Shown here: in pieces, positions 1 to 5,889 of the stretch
How the letters are laid out: every line of letters starts with the position of its first letter
Position numbering within the stretch: position 1 is the first letter of the stretch
DNA from: [Eubacterium] saphenum
Lineage (GTDB): Bacteria > Bacillota > Clostridia > Lachnospirales > Anaerotignaceae
Length of the DNA: 21,130 nt
Assembly: GCA_004557645.1 (NCBI GenBank)
Contig: SFGI01000040.1
Coordinates: 1 to 21,130, forward strand
Direction: 5' to 3'
Notes under the pieces: generated by a model
The model's input: only the letters and a program-made list of their open reading frames with translations
Told to the model about the DNA's origin: nothing
The model's database searches: none
Program-made: the position numbers and the translations under genes

Positions 1-1
1 A

Positions 2-313
2 GATGAAGATGGTAAAAAGGAACTCATTATTCAGCCCACTACAGGTAGATATGTTCATTTGTCTCAAGGCTCTTCTGTAATTCCTGCTGATGTTACGAAA
101 CATCTTTGGGACTTTGGTGAGAATCCTACTCAGTACATGGGTAGTATGATTAAGTCATTAAACTATAAATTGAATAATGGCGGCGAAACAATAAATCACT
201 ATAATATTAACAAACTTGAATTACCTAATGTTGTTGACGGTAAGGAATTCTGGGAGAATATGACTCAGAATTTGCCTAATGAAGCAAAACAATGGGTAAG
301 TGTAAGAAGATGA
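2..313 (+). CDS. Phage tail tape-measure-like protein, C-terminal end (partial)
   Basis: The frame is open from the left edge to TGA at 311-313, giving the last 103 residues of a protein that starts outside the window. The tail end has the pattern seen at the C-terminus of tape-measure proteins of Firmicutes phages: a stretch with VIPADVTKHLWDFGENP, then an alternating hydrophobic segment ending KLELPNVVDGKEFWENM and a final NLPNEAKQWV. Tape-measure proteins set tail length and sit inside the tail tube. A TTG at 59 is only an internal codon of the longer frame. A terminator-like hairpin follows within 35 bp. The family call rests on the C-terminal pattern alone; another large tail protein is possible. 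Confidence 0.6.
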   Translation, partial: DEDGKKELIIQPTTGRYVHLSQGSSVIPADVTKHLWDFGENPTQYMGSMIKSLNYKLNNGGETINHYNINKLELPNVVDGKEFWENMTQNLPNEAKQWVSVRR

Positions 314-346
314 ATTAAATAATAATGTATACATTTTATGAAATGA

Positions 347-376
347 GAGTCACTTTTTGAAAGTGGCTCTTGTTTA
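347..376 (+). terminator. Intrinsic terminator after the tail gene
   Basis: A 10-bp stem (347-356 pairing with 360-369, one G-T pair) with a TTG loop is followed by the T-rich run TTGTTTATTT. It lies 34 bp after the stop of the tail gene. Confidence 0.65.
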
Positions 377-396
377 TTTGGAAGGAATCAATATGA

Positions 397-673
397 GTGA
401 TTGAAATAGATAAAACAAAAGAAAATTTATTTAAGGCTTTTGAAGTGATTATGAAATCAATGCCAATGCCATTTGATCAGGCAAAAGTCGGAAGAATTGT
501 AGAAAAATTAAATAACAATAGATATAAGGTGCAGATTCAGGGGGGAAGTTCATATCGTAAAATCGAATTTTAATTATGAGGCAGGAGAGCGTGTATTTGT
601 ATTGTTTCCTTGTGGAAGCAAAACAGATTTATACCTATATCCAAATAACAGAAACAATACAATGCACATGTAA
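397..673 (+). pseudogene. Small phage protein gene split by a +1 frameshift
   Basis: A GTG at 397, about 10 bp after GGAAGGA, opens a 58-residue frame (VIEIDKTKENLFKAFEVIMK...) that stops at TAA 571-573. The next frame then continues without a gap for 33 residues (NYEAGERVFVLFPCGSKTDLYLYP...) to TAA 671-673. Read across the TTTT run at 568-571 with one T removed, the two halves join as ...RKIEF-NYEAGERVFVLFPCG..., resembling small phage tail or baseplate-region proteins with a 'GDRVWVLFP'-type strand. So this is probably one 91-residue gene broken by a one-base insertion, or a sequencing error in the T run. An ATG at 393 fits the ribosome site better (6 bp away) but stops after three codons, so the start may also be damaged. 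No enzymatic function can be inferred. Confidence 0.6.
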
Positions 674-683
674 TATTTATTTG

Positions 684-717
684 TTTGGAGGGTTGCGTAT
701 TAACGCAACCTTCCAAA
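684..717. terminator. Strong stem-loop, possible terminator of the phage gene block
   Basis: A 14-bp stem (684-697 with 704-717, one G-T pair) has the loop TATTAA and lies 10 bp after the stop of the broken phage gene. The plus strand lacks a clean T run after the stem (ATAGAATACTT). Termination is therefore plausible but not certain, and a structural or RNA-stability role is possible. Confidence 0.45.
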
Positions 718-778
718 TAGAATACTTACTTTTGAAAAATCATACAAATGAAAAGAACAATTAATAGGAGAAATACAA

Positions 779-919
779 ATGGTAAAAAACACAATAGCAG
801 ATTATACGGTGGAAAGAGTATTTTTAGGACAACAGAGTTCAGAAAATGCAGTACAAAAGATTTTAAATATATACATAAATTCGATGATAAATGATGTTAG
901 AAATCCATACAGAAATTGA
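779..919 (+). CDS. 46-residue protein just upstream of the recombinase
   Basis: ATG 779 follows AGGAG at a spacing of about 8 bp and opens a 46-residue frame ending TGA 917-919, 13 bp before the recombinase start. The peptide (MVKNTIADYTVERVFLGQQS... to ...NDVRNPYRN) has no signal peptide or membrane segment. The central YTVERVFLGQQSSENAVQKIL part looks like short ORFs often found directly upstream of large serine recombinases in clostridial elements, so it may be co-expressed and help recombination, but this is inference. A directionality factor is one possibility. I do not recognise a named family. Confidence 0.5.
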   Translation: MVKNTIADYTVERVFLGQQSSENAVQKILNIYINSMINDVRNPYRN

Positions 920-932
920 AAAAGGTGATAGT

Positions 933-2588
933 ATGATGTACAATGAGACTGTCAAACACAATAGCTGTATGGTGAACAATATGTTATTGACTAATCAATA
1001 CAGCGTAGCAATATATATAAGACTTTCAAGAGAAGATGGTGATAAAGAAGAAAGTAATAGTGTTACGGTACAAAGAACAATGTTAAGGGACTATGTTAAA
1101 TTGCACGATGATTTAACACTGTACGACATTTATGTTGATGATGGATACACAGGTACTAACTTCAATAGACCAGAATTCAAAAGGATGATTACGGATATTG
1201 AAAACAAAAATGTCAACTGTGTCATAATTAAAGACCTTTCTCGATTAGGAAGAGATTATCTTGAAACTGGTTTTTATATTGAAAAGTTTTTCCCACAAAA
1301 TAAAGTGCGTTTCATTGCTGTAAACGACCACATTGATAATGCAGGTGACAAAGAGTACGACATGCTTCTACCCATCCGTAACATCATGAACGAGCAATAT
1401 GCAAGAGATATATCAACAAAAGTCCAATCTGCATTTAAGACGAAGCAAAAATCAGGTGAATTTGTCGGGGCATTCTGTTCATATGGATATATGAAATCTC
1501 CTGTGGACAGACACAAGCTTATTATTGATGAAGAAGCTGCCAGTGTAGTGCGAGAAATATTTGATTTATTTGTAAGCGGTTGTCCCAAACTAAGAATTGC
1601 AAAGATACTGAATGACAGGAATATATTATGTCCAACTATGTACAAGAAAACAAAGGGACAAAACTATGTGAATGGAAATAAACTATACAAAACTACTTAC
1701 TGGACATACGCTACAATAAACAATGTTCTTAATAATGAAATGTATCTTGGAAATATGGTACAAGGAAAAACCAAGAGAAGGATGAAAGAAAAGCCTACAG
1801 CAGTATCGGAAGATTTGTGGATTGTGGTTGAGAATACTCATGAGCCGATCATTTCTAAAGAAATTTGGGATAAAGCAAAAAAAATGCAGAAAATTAGAAC
1901 AAGACAAATTAATTTTAATAAGAATATTGGTCTTTTCTGTGGATTTATTTTTTGTGGTGATTGTGGTCGTGCATTACACAGAAGGGTTGACAGAGGTAAG
2001 TATGTCTATTATAGATGTCATAGTTATTTGACGATGGGAAGTAGATACTGTACATCCCATAATATTTCTGAGAATCTTCTTGTTGACATCGTAAAAACTG
2101 ATATTAACAATATGATACAAATGGTAAGCGATTTGCAATCTATGGTTTTAAGTCAAAATACAAGCATCAATAATAAGACAGAATACTACTCTAAAGAGAT
2201 AGACCGTATTGAGAAAGAACTTGAAAAGATTAAATATTTGAAAAAATCTATCTATGGAGATTACAAAGAGGGTCTTTTGACTAAAGAAGAATACTTGTCT
2301 TATAGAGAAGAATACACAACAAAAGAAATACAGTTAGAACAGAACTTACAGGAATTAGAAGAGAAGAAAAACACATTTGAGAATGATGATATTTTGAGCA
2401 GTGATTGTGTGAAGAAGCTTCTAAGCATGAAACAAATAGATGTTCTGAATAGGGAAATGCTATTTGAAGTATTGGATAAAATCACTGTGTATGAAGATAA
2501 GCGAATCAAAATAACATATACATTCTCTAACGAGCTGAATGCACTTCAAGAAATTACTGAAAAGGTCAAGAAGCAGAGTAAAAATTGA
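933..2588 (+). CDS. Large serine recombinase (prophage integrase)
   Basis: A site-specific recombinase of 551 residues that would integrate and excise the element by serine-mediated strand exchange. The N-terminal resolvase domain (about residues 24-165) has YIRLSRED with the likely nucleophile Ser32, then GYTGTNFNRPEF and KDLSRLGRDYLETG with conserved arginines. The recombinase domain follows. A zinc-ribbon segment (CGFIFCGDCGRALHRR, then YYRCHSY and a Cys pair) comes next, and then a charged coiled coil before the C-terminus, the order typical of TnpX/Tn4451-like and phage large serine recombinases. I chose ATG 933 because AAAGGTGAT precedes it; a longer frame from 891 would overlap the upstream ORF and lacks a ribosome site. 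The gene ends about 20 bp from the presumed attachment site, as usual for integrases. Confidence 0.93.
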   Translation: MMYNETVKHNSCMVNNMLLTNQYSVAIYIRLSREDGDKEESNSVTVQRTMLRDYVKLHDDLTLYDIYVDDGYTGTNFNRPEFKRMITDIENKNVNCVIIKDLSRLGRDYLETGFYIEKFFPQNKVRFIAVNDHIDNAGDKEYDMLLPIRNIMNEQYARDISTKVQSAFKTKQKSGEFVGAFCSYGYMKSPVDRHKLIIDEEAASVVREIFDLFVSGCPKLRIAKILNDRNILCPTMYKKTKGQNYVNGNKLYKTTYWTYATINNVLNNEMYLGNMVQGKTKRRMKEKPTAVSEDLWIVVENTHEPIISKEIWDKAKKMQKIRTRQINFNKNIGLFCGFIFCGDCGRALHRRVDRGKYVYYRCHSYLTMGSRYCTSHNISENLLVDIVKTDINNMIQMVSDLQSMVLSQNTSINNKTEYYSKEIDRIEKELEKIKYLKKSIYGDYKEGLLTKEEYLSYREEYTTKEIQLEQNLQELEEKKNTFENDDILSSDCVKKLLSMKQIDVLNREMLFEVLDKITVYEDKRIKITYTFSNELNALQEITEKVKKQSKN

Positions 2589-2826
2589 GATTTATCATTC
2601 TATATGAATATGCACCCCAAGCGGCATCAAAACTGACAGAAACCTGCGGTTTTTCTGTTTGTACGCAATAAATTGGAAGTTTTCGCTCTGCACTGGCAGT
2701 CACCATAGCAGAAACTCTTGCAGCGGCAGGAGGCAGGGCGAAGGCGGCAGATGCCAGCAGCAGCCCCCCAAACGCCAGGCAGCCTACCATCTTTTTGGTA
2801 ATATGTATGGTTTTAAAAAATTTCAT
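2566..2826 (-). pseudogene. pdaB: PdaB-like polysaccharide deacetylase, 5' fragment cut by the prophage
   Basis: ATG 2824-2826 follows GGAGGG. The first 72 codons (2826-2611) are host-derived: a signal or anchor segment (KKMVGCLAFGGLLLASAAFALP, about residues 11-32), a short linker, then RKLPIYCVQTEKPQVSVSFDAAWGA. The last part is the start of a NodB fold: beta strand plus the first catalytic-site motif in the SFDAAWG form typical of sporulation deacetylases of the PdaB group. These enzymes act on peptidoglycan outside the forespore membrane or cortex. The frame then runs into phage DNA and ends at 2566 inside the recombinase 3' end, giving an 86-residue chimera without the rest of the catalytic domain. 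The remainder is expected at the left end of the prophage. Excision would restore the gene. Confidence 0.72.
2589..2615. other. Presumed attR: junction of prophage and host deacetylase gene
   Basis: On the minus strand the deacetylase frame reads ...SFDAAWGA up to 2611 and then YSYRMINLNF, which does not fit the family (normally an acidic 'DDT'-like stretch). The switch therefore lies at or just below 2611, about 20 bp after the recombinase stop. The core shared by attL and attR cannot be read because the left junction is outside the window. Confidence 0.6.
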
Positions 2827-2888
2827 AGAAATCCCTCCGAGGGTTTTTACTAGCAGTATATTTCACGGGTGGAAAAAAGATGAACAGG

Positions 2889-2920
2889 AAAAAGGGCACC
2901 TTTCCAGGTGCCCCCCTTTT
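2889..2920. terminator. Intrinsic terminator downstream of ymaF, possibly bidirectional
   Basis: A 7-bp GC-rich stem GGGCACC (2894-2900) with GGTGCCC (2907-2913) and a 6-base loop is flanked by A5 on the left (T5 on the minus strand) and CCCTTTTTTT on the right. It sits 5 bp from the ymaF stop, so its main job is probably to end ymaF. Confidence 0.8.
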
Positions 2921-2924
2921 TTTG

Positions 2925-3305
2925 TTAGTCACATTCAAAATCCAGTGGACTTTCGATCAGGGATGCCACCTGGAATCTATGTCTATGACCGTCTTCTTCT
3001 TCTGTCCATGCGCTGGCAAAATGCACGTGTTTCCCATTGCCAACTTCGATAGCAGGGGAGGACGTTCCGCGGAATTCATGGAAATGGCCATCAGCAAAGT
3101 CTGTGCGGAATTTTATTTCATGCACATGGCTGTCACCACACCGAATTGCTTCACCGGATACAGTAGCAAAACGATGGTTATGGCATTCCTCTTCTTCGTT
3201 GAAAACAGCTGTGCTGCCGGTGATTTCGTGAACGTGGCGCTGTCTTCTGCGGTCATTGCGGTCATTATCCCAGCCCCAGCAATTGCAGCGATCGAACTGA
3301 CTCAT
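2925..3305 (-). CDS. ymaF: YmaF family HxH-repeat protein
   Basis: A 126-residue protein of the YmaF family, known from Bacillus and Clostridia, with no established function. The N-terminus (MSQFDRCNCWGWDND) is Cys/Trp/Asp-rich. The rest is a run of six His-x-His pairs at residues 24-26, 42-44, 60-62, 74-76, 93-95 and 107-109 (HVH, HNH, HVH, HFH, HVH, HRH), usually followed by a short beta-strand pattern such as EI or RF. This suggests a repeated beta structure and possible metal binding, which is inference. There is no signal peptide or membrane segment, so it is probably cytosolic. ATG 3305 is the only sensible start; the ribosome site (AAAGAGAAG) is weak. It appears monocistronic with a terminator directly after it. 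Confidence 0.85.
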   Translation of the reverse strand: MSQFDRCNCWGWDNDRNDRRRQRHVHEITGSTAVFNEEEECHNHRFATVSGEAIRCGDSHVHEIKFRTDFADGHFHEFRGTSSPAIEVGNGKHVHFASAWTEEEDGHRHRFQVASLIESPLDFECD

Positions 3306-3469
3306 GTTTTCTTCTCTTTTCGCTTTGGGTTATGCTATATCCTATGTAGCAGGACAAAAAAGGCGCATAGCCTGTTTCCGGTTGTATGACAGAAAGAAGA
3401 CGAAAGTATTTTTTATGCCCAAAGAAATCCAGAAGAAAGCAGATAAGAGGAACTTCCTCTACAGAACCC

Positions 3470-3497
3470 TTGCATTTTCTTTTCAATCTGCTACAAT
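3470..3497 (+). promoter_or_regulatory. Sigma-A-type promoter of the radical SAM operon
   Basis: TTGCAT at 3470-3475 and TACAAT at 3492-3497 are separated by 16 bp. Transcription would start near 3504, about 40 bp before the start codon at 3543. The 237 bp between ymaF and this gene show no other clear element. Confidence 0.6.
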
Positions 3498-3542
3498 GAA
3501 TTAGTTAAGAGTTTTTTGTTTTTGCACAAAGGAGAAAGAAAA

Positions 3543-4697
3543 ATGGAAGAAATGGTGTTTCAGATTGGGCCTATCCGTCCCCCTAGTGAAGCCAACAGCT
3601 TGCTGCTGCGGGTAACGGTAAACTGCCCTTGGAATAAATGTAAATTTTGTATGTTGTATAAAAAATACGATTTCCATACTCGCCCGGTGGAAGATGTCAA
3701 AAAGGATATCGATACCATGGCGGAACTGCGTGATCGTATTTTACAGTATAAAAAAGATGGTGAATGGGATATCGCTGCCATCAATCAGGATTATCAGACC
3801 CTGACAACAGATGACCAGCGCTGGTGCTACCATATGGTGTTCCGCTGGATGACAGAAGGCGACTGCAATTCTATCTTCCTGCAGGACGCTAATACCATGT
3901 GTCTGCGTGCCGACTGGCTGGCGGAGATTATCCGTTATGTGCGCGTAAAGCTTCCTGAGATCAAGCGTATCACATCCTACGGCAGAGCCAATACTTTGGC
4001 GAAGATCAGCCCCGAGGATTATAAAATGCTGAAGGAAGCAGGCTTAGACCGTATCCACTCCGGCTATGAATCCGGTTCCGATAAGGTGTTGGCTCTTATT
4101 GAAAAGGGCTGTACCCAGGAAGAACAGATTATTGGCGGCAGAAAGGTCAGAGAAGCAGGCATCGAATTGTCTATCTACTTCATGCCCGGCGTTGGCGGGA
4201 AGGAGCTTTCCGATGATAATGCCATTGAAACAGCGAAGGTCATCAATGCGGTGAACCCCAATTTCGTTCGCCTGCGTACTTTCGTTCTGCGTACCGGCTC
4301 TCTGATGGAAGAGGTGCGGGATGCCGGCGGCTGGACAGAAGATACTGATATGAACAAACTGCTGGAGATCAGAAAATTACTGGCGCATATCGACCCTACA
4401 AAAGCCAACGGCAAGATCACCAGTGACCATATCATCAACCTGCTGCAGGAAGTCAATGGCGATATGGATACAGACCTGCCTTGGATGCTGGAATATATCG
4501 ATTCCTTCCTAGCACTGCCTGAACTGGAACAGAGAAAATATCAGCTGGCACGCCGTATGGGCTTCCCTCTGGACTGGAAGCAGCTTTGGCGCATGAAGGA
4601 AAGTGACAGACTGATCATCGAAGATATGGCGAAAAATATCGCCGACGAAGCAGAATGGGAAAAGAAACTCCATACCTATATGGATCACTATATTTAA
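3543..4697 (+). CDS. Radical SAM protein of unknown substrate
   Basis: A 384-residue radical SAM enzyme. The cluster motif is C28-PWNK-C33-KF-C36, a Cx4Cx2C spacing rather than the usual Cx3Cx2C, seen in a COG1032-like branch. Further along are SIFLQDANTMCL, ITSYGRANTL, GLDRIHSGYESGSDKVL and GIELSIYFMPGVGG, which are the expected beta strands of the partial TIM barrel that bind S-adenosylmethionine. No B12 domain or extra ferredoxin cluster is visible. ATG 3543 is preceded by AAGGAGAAAG; the frame extends nine codons upstream to a TTG with no ribosome site. It lies 13 bp before a FeoB-associated Cys-rich peptide, with which it probably forms an operon. The substrate cannot be inferred. Confidence 0.85.
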   Translation: MEEMVFQIGPIRPPSEANSLLLRVTVNCPWNKCKFCMLYKKYDFHTRPVEDVKKDIDTMAELRDRILQYKKDGEWDIAAINQDYQTLTTDDQRWCYHMVFRWMTEGDCNSIFLQDANTMCLRADWLAEIIRYVRVKLPEIKRITSYGRANTLAKISPEDYKMLKEAGLDRIHSGYESGSDKVLALIEKGCTQEEQIIGGRKVREAGIELSIYFMPGVGGKELSDDNAIETAKVINAVNPNFVRLRTFVLRTGSLMEEVRDAGGWTEDTDMNKLLEIRKLLAHIDPTKANGKITSDHIINLLQEVNGDMDTDLPWMLEYIDSFLALPELEQRKYQLARRMGFPLDWKQLWRMKESDRLIIEDMAKNIADEAEWEKKLHTYMDHYI

Positions 4698-4710
4698 GGA
4701 GGCGTTGTAA

Positions 4711-4914
4711 ATGACAACAGAAACGCTTTTTACCGCGATCATCCCTGCAATCCTGATTTTTTGCCTGGTATTTTTCAATATTCGCAAAATGCAGAAGCAG
4801 GCGAAGATCATGCGCATGGAAAAGGAAGGCAAATGTGGCAGCGGCTGCGCAGGCTGTGCCCATAGTGCCGGTTGCAATTCTCCCCAGAAGAAGGAAGAAG
4901 AACTGAAAAAATAA
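4711..4914 (+). CDS. FeoB-associated Cys-rich membrane protein
   Basis: A 67-residue protein with one N-terminal transmembrane helix (about residues 6-23, AIIPAILIFCLVFFNI), a basic segment (RKMQKQAKIMRMEKEGK) and a short Cys cluster, KCGSGCAGCAHSAGC, with four cysteines, then a charged tail. This is the architecture of the small FeoB-associated Cys-rich family. Members usually lie beside feoB and are thought to assist ferrous iron uptake or metal handling at the membrane. No feoAB is seen here; the neighbour is a radical SAM enzyme needing an iron-sulfur cluster, and a ferritin lies 2 kb away. AAGGAGG stands 8 bp before ATG 4711. A strong terminator follows directly. Confidence 0.8.
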   Translation: MTTETLFTAIIPAILIFCLVFFNIRKMQKQAKIMRMEKEGKCGSGCAGCAHSAGCNSPQKKEEELKK

Positions 4915-4963
4915 GAAAAAACCTCAAACCCATTGCATATCAAAGTGGTTTGAGGTCTTTTTT
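4915..4963. terminator. Bidirectional terminator between convergent genes
   Basis: A 10-bp stem ACCTCAAACC (4921-4930) with GGTTTGAGGT (4947-4956) has a run of A on the left and CTTTTTTATTT on the right, so it can terminate both the radical SAM operon and the minus-strand TIM-barrel gene. Confidence 0.85.
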
Positions 4964-5690
4964 ATTTCTGTTCTGCTTTATTTGTTTTTGATTCGTGTTC
5001 GTTCCGATACCGCGTCATCAGCCCGTGAAACAGTTCTTCCGCTGTGGGTGGGGTGAAACTGATGGCATTGGCGCCGGCTTCTACTGTTTTGCGGATGGTT
5101 TCACGAGAGGGGCCGCCTGTAGCGATGATCGGCACATCGGGATAGCGTTCTCGAATGATACGAACCACTTCCGGCGTGCGAGCTGCCGCAGAAACATTCA
5201 AAATGCTGGTTCCTGCTTCCAGACGGGCATCGATATCTGTGTTTTCATCCAATATTGTTACAACGATGGGAATATCTACCACACGGGCGATCTGCTCGAT
5301 GACAGCATTGCTGGTAGGCGCATTCACCACCACTGCCATTGCCCCCAGTGCTTCCGCATCCTTTGCCAGCATAACAACACGGGCGCCTGTGGTGGTACCG
5401 CCGCCAACGCCGCAGAATACGGGCAGGCTGGAAGTAGAAACGATGGCATCGGCAATGATCTGCTGGGGGGTAAAGGGATAGACAGCCAGCACCGCATCTG
5501 CATTGCAGTTGCGGATGATCGCGATATCGGTGGAGAAGATCAGTGATTTGATGCGTCGCCCCATGATGACAATGCCGCTGGCAGCGTAGATTTCCTCTGG
5601 CATCGTTACAATATGATGGCTTCTTAGTTTTGTTTGGACATGAGGGATCTTTTTCTCCAGTAGGACTTTTTTGTGATTCAAAGGCAACAC
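4962..5690 (-). CDS. TIM-barrel protein of uncertain function
   Basis: A 242-residue soluble protein with the repeated strand-helix pattern of a (beta/alpha)8 barrel. Notable are a glycine-rich loop GVGGGTTTG (about residues 94-102), the strand AMAVVVNAPTS, the strand PIVVTILDE, SILNVSAA, and near the end PIIATGGPSRETIRKTVEAGANAIS. The last part looks like the C-terminal phosphate-binding loop of ribulose-phosphate-binding barrels such as KDPG-aldolase or ThiG-like proteins. Homologues are usually labelled 'hydrolase' without evidence. I see no complete catalytic signature, so no reaction is proposed. It is monocistronic, with its own consensus promoter and a pair of repeats over the start of transcription, pointing to control by a specific regulator. 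Confidence 0.65.
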   Translation of the reverse strand: MLPLNHKKVLLEKKIPHVQTKLRSHHIVTMPEEIYAASGIVIMGRRIKSLIFSTDIAIIRNCNADAVLAVYPFTPQQIIADAIVSTSSLPVFCGVGGGTTTGARVVMLAKDAEALGAMAVVVNAPTSNAVIEQIARVVDIPIVVTILDENTDIDARLEAGTSILNVSAAARTPEVVRIIRERYPDVPIIATGGPSRETIRKTVEAGANAISFTPPTAEELFHGLMTRYRNEHESKTNKAEQK

Positions 5691-5727
5691 TTCCTTTCTT
5701 TTTTTGCAGATGTAGGTTTTTTAAAAA

Positions 5728-5752
5728 TTATGTAACCATGTTATGTAACCAT
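5728..5752. repeat. Two tandem 12-bp repeats TTATGTAACCAT, candidate operator
   Basis: Identical copies lie at 5728-5739 and 5741-5752, a 13-bp period. The second copy completes the palindrome GTTATGTAAC (5740-5749) and overlaps the -10 box of the minus-strand promoter. The placement over the -10 and transcription start suits a repressor site. Confidence 0.55.
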
Positions 5753-5780
5753 TATACGTTGTAGGAGAAGCTGTTGTCAA
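5751..5780 (-). promoter_or_regulatory. Consensus sigma-A promoter of the TIM-barrel gene
   Basis: On the minus strand TTGACA (5780-5775) and TATAAT (5756-5751) are both perfect consensus, separated by 18 bp. It drives leftwards, with about 50 bp of leader before ATG 5690. Confidence 0.8.
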
Positions 5781-5820
5781 GCAGATGGTTTTTTTGAAAA
5801 AAATGTGTGACCGGTCGGAC

Positions 5821-5849
5821 TTGACAGAGATAAAGTTTGGCTATAAACT
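5821..5849 (+). promoter_or_regulatory. Promoter of the CBS-domain / ferritin unit
   Basis: TTGACA at 5821-5826 is followed after 17 bp by TAAACT (5844-5849); TATAAA at 5842 is an alternative at 15 bp. Transcription would start near 5856, downstream of the earlier in-frame ATG, which supports a start at 5890. The 8-bp palindrome GACCGGTC (5809-5816) stands just upstream of the -35 box. Confidence 0.6.
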
Positions 5850-5889
5850 ACAAGAAAGCATTTTTGTCAATTTATTGAATTTTGGAGTG

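Larger units (their letters stand above)
1..2611 (+). mobile_element. Right end of an integrated prophage / phage-derived element
   Basis: This stretch carries a phage tail gene end, a small phage gene and a large serine recombinase, all on the plus strand. It is visibly more AT-rich than the sequence that follows. Its right boundary is placed near 2611 because the minus-strand deacetylase reading frame stops matching its family there, right after the SFDAAWGA motif. The left part lies outside the window, so size and completeness are unknown. Lysis genes and the usual genes after a tape-measure gene are absent between the tail gene and the recombinase, so the element may be rearranged or degenerate. 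Confidence 0.8.

Noticed and set aside
576..764. 62-codon plus-strand frame over the broken phage gene and the stem-loop
   Set aside because: It reads a different frame from the phage-like NYEAGERVFVLFP sequence and translates through the hairpin at 684-717; the frameshift model explains the region better.
2880..3389. Plus-strand frame of 169 codons opposite ymaF
   Set aside because: It crosses the ymaF terminator and upstream region and the minus strand holds a recognisable YmaF protein.
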